From assembly GCA_947371955.1 (NCBI GenBank), contig CANBRQ010000001.1, positions 72,313-106,782 of the forward strand: a DNA stretch of 34,470 nucleotides, in the 5' to 3' direction. The notes under the pieces were generated by a model. It saw only the letters and a program-made list of their open reading frames with translations, did no database searches and was not told the DNA's origin. How positions within the stretch are numbered: position 1 is the first letter of the stretch; each line of letters starts with the position of its first letter. Shown piece after piece: positions 8,651 to 17,217 of the stretch. The DNA comes from Paracoccaceae bacterium (lineage in GTDB: Bacteria; Pseudomonadota; Alphaproteobacteria; Rhodobacterales; Rhodobacteraceae). A program made the translations under genes and the position numbers.

Positions 8651-9477
8651 TGCCCGCAGACCTGACAGCCCCCATGGCCGACAAGACCGAGGTCCTGATT
8701 GACGGCCACGTGCCCGAACAGACCTATGTCGAACCCGGCATCGTCGTCGGCACAGGCGGCCTGCAAGTCCGCAACCTGCGCAAAAGCTATTCCAAACGGC
8801 TGGTGATCCGCGACGTCTCACTGGATCTGGCGAAGGGCGAGGTCGTGGCCCTGCTCGGCCCGAACGGTTGCGGCAAAACCACCACCTTCTACGCCATCGC
8901 TGGCCTGATCACGCCTGAATCGGGCGAAGTGCTGATCGACGGTCGCGACGTGACCGCCCTGCCCATGTACCGCCGCGCCCGGCTTGGCATCGGCTATCTG
9001 CCTCAGGAAATGTCGATCTTCCGGGGGCTTTCGGTTGAAGACAACATCCTTGCCGTGCTGGAAATCTCGGAACCTGACCGCCACAAGCGGCGCGAGCGGC
9101 TGGAGGAGCTGCTGTCGGAGTTTTCCATCACCCATATCCGCAACGCCCCCGCGCTGGCCCTTTCGGGCGGTGAACGTCGACGGGTCGAGATCGCCCGCTG
9201 TCTGGCCGCCAATCCGCTGTACCTGCTGCTCGACGAACCCTTCGCCGGGGTTGACCCCATCGCGGTGGCTGAAATCCGCCACCTTGTCCACGACCTCAAG
9301 TCGCGCGGCATCGGCGTGCTGATCACCGACCACAACGTCCGCGACACGCTGGATATCGTGGACCGGGCCTATATCCTCCACGATGGCAAGGTTCTGATGA
9401 CCGGCACGGCGGAGGAGATCGTACGCGATGAAATGGTCCGTCAGGTCTATCTGGGCGAGAATTTCCGGATCATTTAA
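8650..9477 (+). CDS. lptB: LPS export ABC transporter ATPase LptB
   Basis: 275 aa. It has Walker [10 protein letters not shown] (70-78), ABC signature LSGGERRR, Walker [15 protein letters not shown] and H-loop [10 protein letters not shown]. It powers LPS extraction from the inner membrane with LptF/LptG, which are not in the window. It is longer than the E. coli protein because about 37 residues precede the ABC core ([15 protein letters not shown]...). A second ATG at codon 10 is possible. The ribosome-binding site is weak and translation is probably coupled to lptA. Confidence 0.93.
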   Translation: MPADLTAPMADKTEVLIDGHVPEQTYVEPGIVVGTGGLQVRNLRKSYSKRLVIRDVSLDLAKGEVVALLGPNGCGKTTTFYAIAGLITPESGEVLIDGRDVTALPMYRRARLGIGYLPQEMSIFRGLSVEDNILAVLEISEPDRHKRRERLEELLSEFSITHIRNAPALALSGGERRRVEIARCLAANPLYLLLDEPFAGVDPIAVAEIRHLVHDLKSRGIGVLITDHNVRDTLDIVDRAYILHDGKVLMTGTAEEIVRDEMVRQVYLGENFRII

Positions 9478-9495
9478 TCTGATCCGAAAGCGCTG

Positions 9496-9524
9496 TTGAC
9501 AAGTACCCCCTACCGTCCCCAAAT
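9496..9524 (+). promoter_or_regulatory. Possible promoter of hpf
   Basis: A perfect -35 box TTGACA (9496-9501) is followed after 17 bases by CCAAAT, a poor -10. It is the best candidate in the 232-base gap between lptB and hpf. A heat-shock or other alternative sigma factor could instead be used; the sequence does not settle this. The transcript would have a leader of about 180 bases. Confidence 0.35.
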
Positions 9525-9709
9525 GAAGGGGATGAGTGCAAGAACAGCCCTGCCTTGCCCTACCGTTGCGGCCCTGTCACGGGGCACCGCCCATGGTCGC
9601 AAGTGTCTGACGCAAGGGAATAAAAACCAGCGCACTCCGCCCCATCCAACTCTGGATAAGACCCCTCGGATCGCCCTGATCCGTGGCAATGCAACGCTTA
9701 GGAGGCATC

Positions 9710-10285
9710 ATGCGGTATCAAATCAGCGGCAGGCAGATCGACATTGGCGAGGCCCTGCAGACCCATGTGAAAGCCGAACTTGGTGAGATCATCGAGAAGT
9801 ACGCCCAACGCCCGACGGACGCATCCATCGTATTTTCCAAGGCTGGTTATGAACTTGTCTGCGAGGCCACCATCCATCTCTCGACCGGGCTGACCGCACA
9901 GGCCAAGGGCCACGCGACCGAGATCTACGCCGCCTTCGAATCCTGCCGCGAGAAGATGGACAAGCAGATGCGCCGCTACAAGCGCCGCCTGCGCAACCAC
10001 CACACCGCCCGCACGGCACCGGTTGAATATGACACCGGCGCGTCTTATATCCTCGCTCCAACCGAAGAGCCGGAAGACGCCGATACCGCCGTTGCGGATC
10101 ACGTGATCATCGCCGAGATGGAGACCAAGATCGGGTCTCTGACCGTGGGCGAGGCCGTGATGCAACTGGAACTTGGCGGCCAGAAGTTTCTGGTCTTCCG
10201 CAACGTCGGTCATGGCGGGGTGAATGTGGTCTATGTCCGTGACGACGGCAACATCGGCTGGATTGATCCGACCAACGGCAAGTAA
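9710..10285 (+). CDS. hpf: Ribosome hibernation-promoting factor, long form
   Basis: 191 aa. The N-terminal RaiA/HPF domain (MRYQISGRQIDIGEALQTHV to about residue 105) has the basic KQMRRYKRRLRNHH stretch that binds 16S rRNA. A linker follows, then the C-terminal dimerisation domain of long HPF (about residues 135-191, ending VVYVRDDGNIGWIDP), which joins ribosomes into 100S dimers. Strong TTAGGAGG lies just before ATG 9710; an upstream in-frame ATG lacks this. Located between lptB and ptsN. In many proteobacteria rpoN lies between lptB and hpf; it is absent here. Confidence 0.93.
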   Translation: MRYQISGRQIDIGEALQTHVKAELGEIIEKYAQRPTDASIVFSKAGYELVCEATIHLSTGLTAQAKGHATEIYAAFESCREKMDKQMRRYKRRLRNHHTARTAPVEYDTGASYILAPTEEPEDADTAVADHVIIAEMETKIGSLTVGEAVMQLELGGQKFLVFRNVGHGGVNVVYVRDDGNIGWIDPTNGK

Positions 10286-10337
10286 TCTCCCGGACCCGCC
10301 CAGCGGTGCGCCCGGGCAAAAGCAGGTAAGAACAAGA

Positions 10338-10802
10338 ATGGAACTTTCGAAGCTGCTTATGCCCAACGCGGTGCGGGTGATCGGGCAACTGACGGGCAAG
10401 AAGCGCCTGTTTCAGGAGCTTGGGGAAATTGCCGCCCAAGCCTATGGCATGAACGCCTCGGTCGCGACCGACGGCCTGCAGGAACGCGAAAGCCTTGGCC
10501 CCACCGGCGTGGGCCATGGCATCGCCTTGCCCCATGCGCGGCTGGACGACATCGACCGCATCGTTGCCGTCTTCCTGCGCATGGAAAAACCGCTGGACTA
10601 TGACTCGGTCGACCGCCAGCCGGTCGACCTTGTCTTTGGCCTGTTCGCGCCAAAGGAATCCGGCGTCGACCACCTGAAAGCCTTGGCGCTGGTGTCACGC
10701 ACCATGCGCGACCCCGGCATCTGCGCCAAACTGCGCGCCAACACAGACCCGGCCAAACTGCACGCCATCCTGACAGAGGCGCGGGCGACGCAAGCGGCCT
10801 GA
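10338..10802 (+). CDS. ptsN: PTS IIA-like nitrogen regulatory protein PtsN
   Basis: 154 aa EIIA-Ntr protein. The phosphorylated His is in GIALPHARL (His66). The flanking regions (LGPTGVGHG; VDLVFGLFAPKESGVDHLKAL) are typical. It takes part in the PEP-dependent regulatory phosphorelay that adjusts nitrogen, potassium and envelope functions. It starts 52 bases after hpf and is probably in the same transcript. AGGT lies upstream of the ATG. Confidence 0.93.
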   Translation: MELSKLLMPNAVRVIGQLTGKKRLFQELGEIAAQAYGMNASVATDGLQERESLGPTGVGHGIALPHARLDDIDRIVAVFLRMEKPLDYDSVDRQPVDLVFGLFAPKESGVDHLKALALVSRTMRDPGICAKLRANTDPAKLHAILTEARATQAA

Positions 10803-10824
10803 AACATGGGCCAAACGGCCCATC

Positions 10825-12357
10825 CTACCTGATCCAGACACCTGCCCAGATCCCCACCGCCAGAAGCACCACGGCCCCCGCCAGTGCCCAGACCAGGGGC
10901 ACGCCCCGTGGCGGTGGCGGCGTCTTCGGCCCATCGGCCTGCGCAATCAGCAGGTTCTCCACCAGCCTTGGCAGCTTCGGCCCAAAGCGCGCCAGCACCT
11001 GCACCGTGCTGATCAGGTCCTTGGCCAGCGCCAAGGGCCCCACATGGCTGCGGACATAGCCTTCAACCACCGGTTTTGCGACCTGCCAGATGTTGACGTT
11101 CTCATCCAAAGACCGCGCCACACCCTCGACCACCACCATGGTCCGCTGCAACAGGATCAGTTCCGTCCGCGTCTGCATGCCGAACCGTTCCGTCACATCA
11201 AACAGATAGGCCAAGAGCTTCGCCATCGAGATGCGATTGGCCTCCATCCCGAAGATCGGCTCCCCAACGGCCCGCAGCGCCGAGGCAAAAGCTTCCACAT
11301 CCCGGTCCGCCGGGACATAGCCCGCCTCGAAATGCACCTCCGCCACGCGCCGGTAATTGCGCTGGATGAAGCCCATCAGGATCTCGGCATAGACCTTGCG
11401 TGTATAGGCGTCGATCCGCCCCATGATGCCGAAGTCATAGGCCACGATATCGCCATTTGCCGCCACCTTCAGGTTGCCCTGATGCATGTCGCCATGAAAC
11501 AGCCCGTCCCGCAAAGCGTGGCTCAGGAACAGCGCCAGCACCCGCCCGCCCAGCACCACCCGGTCATGCCCCGCCGCATCCAATGCGGCGTTATCGGACA
11601 TGTTGATGCCCTCGACCCAGTCCATCGTCATCACAGACCGGCCTGACAGCCGCCACAAGGGCTGCGGCACGGCAAACCCCTTGTCATCCTTGGTATTGGC
11701 CGCGAACTCCGAAGCCGAGGCCGCCTCCAGCCGCAGATCCAGCTCCCCCTGCACCACGCTGTCGAAATGCGAAATCACATCCATCGGCCGCAAGCGCCTT
11801 GTCGAAGGCAGGAACATCTCGATCGTCTGCGCCGCGAGATAAAACGCATCAATATCGCGCCGGAACGCCCGCTCGATCCCCGGCCGCAGCACCTTCACGG
11901 CCACCAGCTTCCCATCCTCGCGCAGCCGCGCCTTGTGGACCTGAGCAATGGATGCCGCCGCAACAGGTTCGGAAAAATCATCAAACAAAGCCTCAACCGG
12001 CGCGCCCAATTCCGCCGCCACCATCGCCTTGGCCACATCGGTCGGGAAGGGCGGCAACTGGTCCTGCAGATATTTCAACTGCTCGGCCATCTGAGCGCCC
12101 ACCACATCGGGCCGTGTCGACAGGATCTGCCCAAACTTGATGTAAGACGGCCCCAGCGCCGTCAGCGCCCGCACCACTGGCGGCAGCGCGGGATCGCCCC
12201 GCACCCCAAGCCATTTGAACGGCCAGCCCAAGGCTCGCACCAGAATGCGCAGGCTTGTCGGGGCGCCAAACCCCTCCAGCACCACATCCATCGCCCCGGT
12301 CCGTTCAAACGTCGCCCCGGTTCGAATCAATCTCAGCAGGTTGTGCGGTCCCCGCAT
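10825..12357 (-). CDS. ubiB: Ubiquinone biosynthesis protein UbiB (ABC1/ADCK atypical kinase)
   Basis: 510 aa. It contains the family KxGQ motif (YIKFGQILSTRPD), the lysine of VAVKVLRPG, the catalytic-loop HGDMHQGN, and DFG in VAYDFGIMG. The C-terminal end is hydrophobic (VWALAGAVVLLAVGIWAGVWI), as expected for a membrane-anchored UbiB. It is needed for aerobic ubiquinone synthesis, probably through lipid handling by its ATPase activity. The start overlaps the ubiE stop (TGATG in the reading direction), so the pair is coupled. Confidence 0.93.
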   Translation of the reverse strand: MRGPHNLLRLIRTGATFERTGAMDVVLEGFGAPTSLRILVRALGWPFKWLGVRGDPALPPVVRALTALGPSYIKFGQILSTRPDVVGAQMAEQLKYLQDQLPPFPTDVAKAMVAAELGAPVEALFDDFSEPVAAASIAQVHKARLREDGKLVAVKVLRPGIERAFRRDIDAFYLAAQTIEMFLPSTRRLRPMDVISHFDSVVQGELDLRLEAASASEFAANTKDDKGFAVPQPLWRLSGRSVMTMDWVEGINMSDNAALDAAGHDRVVLGGRVLALFLSHALRDGLFHGDMHQGNLKVAANGDIVAYDFGIMGRIDAYTRKVYAEILMGFIQRNYRRVAEVHFEAGYVPADRDVEAFASALRAVGEPIFGMEANRISMAKLLAYLFDVTERFGMQTRTELILLQRTMVVVEGVARSLDENVNIWQVAKPVVEGYVRSHVGPLALAKDLISTVQVLARFGPKLPRLVENLLIAQADGPKTPPPPRGVPLVWALAGAVVLLAVGIWAGVWIR

Positions 12358-13103
12358 CAGACCTTCCAGCCCGAATGCAGCGCCGCAATGCCCAAGGACA
12401 GGTTGCGATACTTCACCTGATCAAACCCGGCCTTGCGGATCATGCCGGCAAAAACCTCCTGTTCCGGGAATTTGCGGATCGACTCGACCAGATACTGATA
12501 GCTCTCCCGATCCCCCGTCACCATCTGGCCCAAAGCCGGGATCACGTTGAAGGAATACAGATCATAAGCCTTCTGCAGCATCTCATTCGGAATCTGCGAG
12601 AATTCCAGCACCATCAGCCGCCCGCCATGCCGCAGCACCCGATAGGCCTCCGAAAGCGCATCCTGCACCCGCACCACATTCCTTATGCCAAAGCTGATCG
12701 TGTAAACGTCAAACGAATTGTCCGGGAAGGGCAGGGCCATCGCATCGCCAACGATCCAGTCCAGCCGATCCGCCAGCTTTTCCGCCTCCGCCCGCTTGCG
12801 CCCCTCAACCAGCATCGACTCCGTCATATCGAGCACGGTCGCGGTCGCCCCCGGCGCGCGCCCAAGGAACCGGAACGCCACATCCCCGGTACCGCCAGCC
12901 ACATCCAGCAGCCGTTGCCCCGGCCGGGGGCTAAGCCAATCCATCATTGCCTCTTTCCAAAGCCGGTGGATGCCCACTGACATCAGGTCATTCATGATGT
13001 CATATTTGCTGGCGACACGGGTGAAGACCCCATGCACCATCCCGGCCTTGTCGTCCTCATTCACGGTCTGATAGCCGAAATGGGTGGTGTTATCGCTGCT
13101 CAT
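12357..13103 (-). CDS. ubiE: Ubiquinone/menaquinone C-methyltransferase
   Basis: 248 aa SAM-dependent methyltransferase. The UbiE landmark [20 protein letters not shown] is near residue 27. SAM motif I is [23 protein letters not shown] and VLEFSQIPN are in the C-terminal half. It C-methylates the 2-polyprenyl-methoxy-benzoquinol ring. AAGGAAGG lies upstream of the ATG. First gene of the ubiE-ubiB pair, divergent from mutM. Confidence 0.95.
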   Translation of the reverse strand: MSSDNTTHFGYQTVNEDDKAGMVHGVFTRVASKYDIMNDLMSVGIHRLWKEAMMDWLSPRPGQRLLDVAGGTGDVAFRFLGRAPGATATVLDMTESMLVEGRKRAEAEKLADRLDWIVGDAMALPFPDNSFDVYTISFGIRNVVRVQDALSEAYRVLRHGGRLMVLEFSQIPNEMLQKAYDLYSFNVIPALGQMVTGDRESYQYLVESIRKFPEQEVFAGMIRKAGFDQVKYRNLSLGIAALHSGWKV

Positions 13104-13176
13104 CGGGGCTTGCCCTTCCTTCTACGTCGCCACCTTATAGGCCGGGCAGGGCACGCCCTCAATCCAAGGAACGCTT

Positions 13177-14022
13177 ATGCCTGAACTGCCCGAAGTTGAA
13201 ACCGTAAGGCGCGGATTGCTGCCGGTCATGGAGGGACTTGTGATTGCCACAGCCCAAGTCAACCGCCCCGACTTGCGATTCCCCTTGCCGGAACGGATGG
13301 CCGAGCGTCTGACGGGCCAAAAGGTCCTGTCCCTCCGCCGCCGCTCCAAATACATCCTCGCCGACCTGTCCTCCGATGAGACGTTGCTGATCCACCTCGG
13401 CATGTCCGGCCGCATGCTGGTCTCCGGCAATATGCTGGGCGAATTCCACCACACCCACCCCGCGCCGCAAAAGCACGACCACGTGGTTCTGACGATGGAG
13501 CAAGGCACCCAGATCACCTTCAACGACGCCCGCCGCTTCGGCTCGATGGACCTGATGCCCACCGCCAAGTGGCAAAGCCACAAGCTGCTGGCGGACTTGG
13601 GCCCCGAGCCCTTGGGCAACGCCTTCAACGCCCCCTACCTCGCCCGCCGCCTCGAAGGCCGCCTGACGCCCATCAAGGCCGCCCTCTTGGATCAGACCGT
13701 CCTCTCCGGCCTCGGCAACATCTACGTCTGCGAGGTCCTGCACCGCGCCAAGATCGCCCCCACCCGCCTTGCAGGCGACTTGACCCCCCAAAACATCACC
13801 CAACTCGTCCCGATCATCCGCGAGGTCCTAACCGAGGCGATTGACGCCGGAGGCTCCAGCCTGCGTGACTATCGCCAGACGGATGGCGAACTCGGCTACT
13901 TCCAGCACACCTTCCGCGTCTATGACCGCGAGGGCGAACCTTGCCACACCTGCGCCACCCCCATCCAACGCCTCGTCCAATCCGGCCGCTCGTCGTTCTT
14001 TTGCCCCACCTGCCAGAGGTAA
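13177..14022 (+). CDS. mutM: Formamidopyrimidine-DNA glycosylase
   Basis: 281 aa Fpg/MutM. It starts with [13 protein letters not shown] after Met: Pro is the Schiff-base nucleophile and Glu follows it. RRRSKYIL carries the conserved Lys, HLGMSGRM and [11 protein letters not shown] are family motifs, and the C-terminal zinc finger has four Cys (CHTC ... CPTC). It excises 8-oxoguanine and formamidopyrimidines from DNA. AAGGAAC lies five bases before the ATG. The next gene follows after three bases. Confidence 0.95.
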   Translation: MPELPEVETVRRGLLPVMEGLVIATAQVNRPDLRFPLPERMAERLTGQKVLSLRRRSKYILADLSSDETLLIHLGMSGRMLVSGNMLGEFHHTHPAPQKHDHVVLTMEQGTQITFNDARRFGSMDLMPTAKWQSHKLLADLGPEPLGNAFNAPYLARRLEGRLTPIKAALLDQTVLSGLGNIYVCEVLHRAKIAPTRLAGDLTPQNITQLVPIIREVLTEAIDAGGSSLRDYRQTDGELGYFQHTFRVYDREGEPCHTCATPIQRLVQSGRSSFFCPTCQR

Positions 14023-14025
14023 CCC

Positions 14026-14796
14026 ATGCACACCCTGATCCTCGAACCCCACGGCCCCGTCCTGCTCATCCGCCTCAACCGCCCCGAGGCGCTGAACGCC
14101 CTGAACCAGCAGCTGATGCAGGACCTTGCCCATACCCTGATCGTGGCGGATGCCGACGATGCCATCCGCTGCATCGTCCTGACCGGTTCCGACAAGGCCT
14201 TCGCCGCCGGGGCCGACGTCAAGGAAATGCAAAACCTCACCTATGCCGAGGTGGCCTCAGCCGACCTCTACGGCCCCCCCGCCTCGATCATCGCCCGCAT
14301 CCGCAAACCGATCATCGCCGCCGTCTCCGGCTACTGTCTGGGCGGAGGCTGCGAACTCGCCATGCTCTGCGATTTCATCCTCGCCTCCGACACCGCCCGA
14401 TTCGGCCAGCCCGAGGTCAACCTCGGCATCATCGCCGGCATGGGCGGGTCACAACGCCTGACCAAGCTGATCGGCAAATCCAAATCCATGGAAATGCACC
14501 TCACCGGCCGCATGATGGACGCGACCGAGGCCGAACGCGCAGGCCTGGTCTCCCGCATCATCCCCATGGCCGATCTTGTCACCGAAGCGTTGAAAACCGC
14601 CGCAACCATCGCCGCAAAATCGCAACTCGCCATCAAAGCCGCCAAGGAATCGGTCAACCGCGCCCTCGAAACCCCCCTGTCGGAAGGCCTCCTTTTCGAA
14701 CGCCGCGCCTTCCACGCCTGCTTTGCGACCGAGGATCAGAAGGAGGGCATGCAGGCCTTCCTTGAAAAACGCCCGGCCCGGTTCAGCGACAAGTAA
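14026..14796 (+). CDS. Enoyl-CoA hydratase (crotonase family)
   Basis: 256 aa. It has the N-terminal crotonase strand (VLLIRLNRPEALNALN), the oxyanion-hole segment FAAGADVKEM, and GGGCELAMLCDF and FGQPEVNLGI with the two expected catalytic Glu residues. These support true hydratase activity (hydration of 2-enoyl-CoA in beta-oxidation) rather than another crotonase-fold enzyme. The chain-length specificity is not readable. It lies three bases after mutM and is probably co-transcribed. Confidence 0.92.
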   Translation: MHTLILEPHGPVLLIRLNRPEALNALNQQLMQDLAHTLIVADADDAIRCIVLTGSDKAFAAGADVKEMQNLTYAEVASADLYGPPASIIARIRKPIIAAVSGYCLGGGCELAMLCDFILASDTARFGQPEVNLGIIAGMGGSQRLTKLIGKSKSMEMHLTGRMMDATEAERAGLVSRIIPMADLVTEALKTAATIAAKSQLAIKAAKESVNRALETPLSEGLLFERRAFHACFATEDQKEGMQAFLEKRPARFSDK

Positions 14797-14817
14797 CACC
14801 CAGATGACGTTTGCCGG

Positions 14818-14846
14818 TTGACTAGACCCCGAGTCGCACCTATAGA
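14818..14846 (+). promoter_or_regulatory. Strong sigma-70-type promoter of rpsT
   Basis: TTGACT (14818-14823), 17 bases, then TATAGA (14841-14846): five of six matches in both boxes with ideal spacing. Predicted start is near 14853, giving a leader of about 40 bases before rpsT. Confidence 0.8.
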
Positions 14847-14891
14847 CCCGGCTTCAGATCAATACCTACGCAAACGGACACCGATACCGAT

Positions 14892-15170
14892 ATGGCAAAC
14901 ACCGCCCAGTCCAAGAAGCGCGCCCGCCAATCCGTGGCGCGTCAAGACGTGAACAAGGCGCGCCGTTCGCGGATCCGCACCTTCGTCCGCAAAGTCGAAG
15001 AGGCGCTGGCCTCCGGCGATCAAGCCGCAGCCGCTGCTGCGCTGAAAGCCGCTCAACCCGAAGTGATGCGTGGCGTCTCCAAGGGCATTCTGCACAAGAA
15101 CACGGTTGCGCGCAAAATCTCGCGCCTCAACCACCGCGTAAAGACTCTGGGCGCCGCAGCCGCCGTCTGA
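14892..15170 (+). CDS. rpsT: 30S ribosomal protein S20
   Basis: 92 aa, very basic. It starts with [18 protein letters not shown], and [11 protein letters not shown] near the end is diagnostic. S20 binds 16S rRNA early in 30S assembly. No clear Shine-Dalgarno sequence precedes the ATG, which is also seen in other bacteria where rpsT is poorly initiated and autoregulated. Own promoter and terminator make it a single-gene unit. Confidence 0.96.
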   Translation: MANTAQSKKRARQSVARQDVNKARRSRIRTFVRKVEEALASGDQAAAAAALKAAQPEVMRGVSKGILHKNTVARKISRLNHRVKTLGAAAAV

Positions 15171-15192
15171 GTCGTTAACTATTTGAAGTGCC

Positions 15193-15233
15193 AAAGGCGC
15201 ATCCCGGCACCGGGACTGCGCCTTTTGCTTTTT
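15193..15233 (+). terminator. Rho-independent terminator of rpsT
   Basis: Stem AAAGGCGCA (15193-15201) with TGCGCCTTT (15217-15225) is extended by inner TCCCGG/CCGGGA, and followed by a T-rich tail (TGCTTTTTG). It lies 22 bases after the rpsT stop. Confidence 0.85.
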
Positions 15234-15690
15234 GTGCCCGAAAAACACCCCTGAAAAACGCCTGCGTTGCTCTTTTGCCAGAGGCCCCGGATTCGCTTCC
15301 AAACCCCCTCTGTCAAGCGCGAAAGATCGGTTGCCCTGACCCGCCCGGGCTTGCTAGCGTGATGGGGCGATTCACGTTGAATTGGGGGACGACCGAAGAT
15401 CACGGACCGTATTTCTGCAGACCTGGCACTGCCATGCTGGGAATTCAAAGATGGAAAACGGTTCAGGATCAACAACTTGGCATATCTGTTGCGGCGTAGG
15501 CCGCTTCAGGCGGAAGGGTGCAGTGATTCTGCATCCGTAATTGTGCCATTGTCCTGTGGTTAACACTCCGCAGCGGGGCCCGGCCCTGATGCGGACAAGG
15601 GCCACAACCGATCCGACGGGGCTCCGCAGGAAAAACAGCAAAGGAAAGGCCACCGGCTTTAGTGCCGGGAAGAGCCTCTGGACAAAGTAT
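15234..15690 (+). other. rpsT-dnaA intergenic region (dnaA leader)
   Basis: 457 bases without a supported gene. A possible dnaA promoter is TTGCCC (15331-15336), 18 bases, TAGCGT (15355-15360). One DnaA-box-like 9-mer, TGTGGTTAA (15555-15563), differs by one base from TGTGGATAA. There is no box cluster and no AT-rich unwinding stretch, so I do not call an origin here. Confidence 0.5.
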
Positions 15691-17061
15691 ATGACGCAAG
15701 AGACTTGGGGACAGGCACGTGAACTATTGGTCGCGAGAGTCGGCAAGAACAACTACACGACCTGGATCGAGCCTCTGAAGCTCGTTACCCTCGATCACGG
15801 CGTTGCACAGTTCGAAGTGCCGACCACCTTCTTCGGCAACTGGGTGTCGCGCAACTTTGCCGACCATATCCTTGCGCAACTGCAGCAAAATGGTGCCACG
15901 GTGCAGCGCGTGGAATTCGCCGTGGTGCGCGATGGCGAACCCAAGGCCGAAGTCAAACGCCCGGCGCCCGCCTCGCTGTCCCGCCCGCTGGTCCGTCCCA
16001 CACGCCCGGTCGATGAAGAACTTCCCGGTGCCCCGCTTGATTCGCGCTTCACCTTTGACAGCTTCGTTGTGGGCAAGCCCAACGAACTGGCCCATGCCGC
16101 CGCCCGCCGCGTGGCCGAAGGTGGGCCGGTAACCTTCAACCCGCTCTTTCTGTACGGTGGCGTAGGCTTGGGAAAAACCCACCTGATGCATGCCATTGCC
16201 CACGAACTCCAAGCCCGCCAGCCCGAGCTGCGCGTAATCTACTTGTCCGCTGAACAATTCATGTACCGCTTCGTGCAGGCCCTGCGCGAACGCCAGATCA
16301 TGGACTTCAAGGAAATCTTCCGCTCGGTCGATGTGCTGATGGTCGATGACGTGCAGTTCATCGCCGGCAAGGATTCTACGCAGGAAGAGTTCTTCCACAC
16401 CTTCAACGCCCTCGTGGACCAGAACAAGCAGATCGTCATCTCCGCCGACCGCGCGCCGGGTGAGATCAAGGATCTTGAGGAACGCATCCGCTCCCGCCTG
16501 CAATGCGGTCTTGTCGTTGACCTGCATCCGACCGATTACGAACTGCGGTTAGGTATCCTGCAAACCAAAGCCGAACACTACCGCGCCCAGTACCGTGGCC
16601 TGCAAATCGCCAATGGCGTGCTGGAGTTCCTCGCCCATCGCATCACCACCAACGTCCGCGTGCTGGAAGGCGCCCTGACCCGCCTCTTCGCCTTCGCCTC
16701 ACTTGTTGGTCGCGAGATCACCCTCGACCTCGCCCAAGACTGCCTTGCCGACATCCTGCGCGCCTCGGACCGCAAGCTGACCATCGAAGAGATTCAGCGC
16801 AAGGTGGCCGAGCATTACAACATCCGCCTGTCCGACATGATCGGCCCCAAACGCCTGCGCAACATCGCAAGGCCCCGGCAGGTCGCGATGTATCTGGCCA
16901 AGCAACTGACCTCGCGCAGCCTGCCGGAAATCGGTCGCCGCTTTGGCGGTCGGGATCACACCACGATCATGCACGGCGTCCGCAAGATCGAGGAACTTAT
17001 GGCCACCGACAGCCAGCTTTCCGACGATCTGCAACTGCTGAAACGGCTGCTGCAAAGTTAA
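15691..17061 (+). CDS. dnaA: Chromosomal replication initiator protein DnaA
   Basis: 456 aa. Domain I (MTQETWGQARELL to about residue 80) is for self-assembly and helicase contact; a short linker follows. The AAA+ domain has Walker A GGVGLGKTH (about 156-164), Walker B LMVDDVQFIAGK and an arginine-finger region EERIRSRL. The C-terminal DNA-binding domain has the signature GGRDHTTIMHGVRKIEEL. The reading frame is open further upstream, but the family-standard start is the ATG at 15691. No strong ribosome-binding site precedes it, which may keep synthesis low. Confidence 0.95.
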   Translation: MTQETWGQARELLVARVGKNNYTTWIEPLKLVTLDHGVAQFEVPTTFFGNWVSRNFADHILAQLQQNGATVQRVEFAVVRDGEPKAEVKRPAPASLSRPLVRPTRPVDEELPGAPLDSRFTFDSFVVGKPNELAHAAARRVAEGGPVTFNPLFLYGGVGLGKTHLMHAIAHELQARQPELRVIYLSAEQFMYRFVQALRERQIMDFKEIFRSVDVLMVDDVQFIAGKDSTQEEFFHTFNALVDQNKQIVISADRAPGEIKDLEERIRSRLQCGLVVDLHPTDYELRLGILQTKAEHYRAQYRGLQIANGVLEFLAHRITTNVRVLEGALTRLFAFASLVGREITLDLAQDCLADILRASDRKLTIEEIQRKVAEHYNIRLSDMIGPKRLRNIARPRQVAMYLAKQLTSRSLPEIGRRFGGRDHTTIMHGVRKIEELMATDSQLSDDLQLLKRLLQS

Positions 17062-17073
17062 GGTTTCCTTAAC
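17057..17073. promoter_or_regulatory. CtrA-type site / perfect inverted repeat at the dnaA 3' end
   Basis: GTTAAGG-TTT-CCTTAAC is a perfect 7-bp inverted repeat that includes the dnaA stop codon. Within it, TTAAGGTTTCCTTAAC (17058-17073) matches the alphaproteobacterial CtrA consensus TTAA-N7-TTAAC exactly. It lacks a T-run and so is a poor terminator. CtrA binding is inferred. Confidence 0.4.
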
Positions 17074-17144
17074 CCGCCGTCCCGCGTGTACCTACACTGT
17101 CGGTACGGAAAACATACGCGGAACCGACGGATAACAGACAGCAC

Positions 17145-17172
17145 TTGTGCATTGGCTGAAACCCGCTAGGGT
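17145..17172 (+). promoter_or_regulatory. Possible dnaN promoter
   Basis: TTGTGC (17145-17150), 16 bases, TAGGGT (17167-17172) lies about 45 bases upstream of dnaN. Moderate match only; dnaN may also be read through from dnaA. Confidence 0.4.
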
Positions 17173-17217
17173 TCAAGCCCCGCGCTTGAAGACGCGGAAC
17201 GACGAAGGGATGGGACG

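Noticed and set aside
9496-9786. 96-codon open frame upstream of and into hpf
   Set aside because: It overlaps hpf out of frame, has no domain, and hpf has a far better ribosome-binding site.
15541-15690. Upstream extension of the dnaA reading frame by 50 codons
   Set aside because: The added residues do not resemble DnaA domain I, while MTQETWGQAR at 15691 is the family-standard N-terminus.
15234-15690. Chromosomal origin upstream of dnaA
   Set aside because: Only one imperfect DnaA box and no AT-rich stretch; not enough to call oriC.
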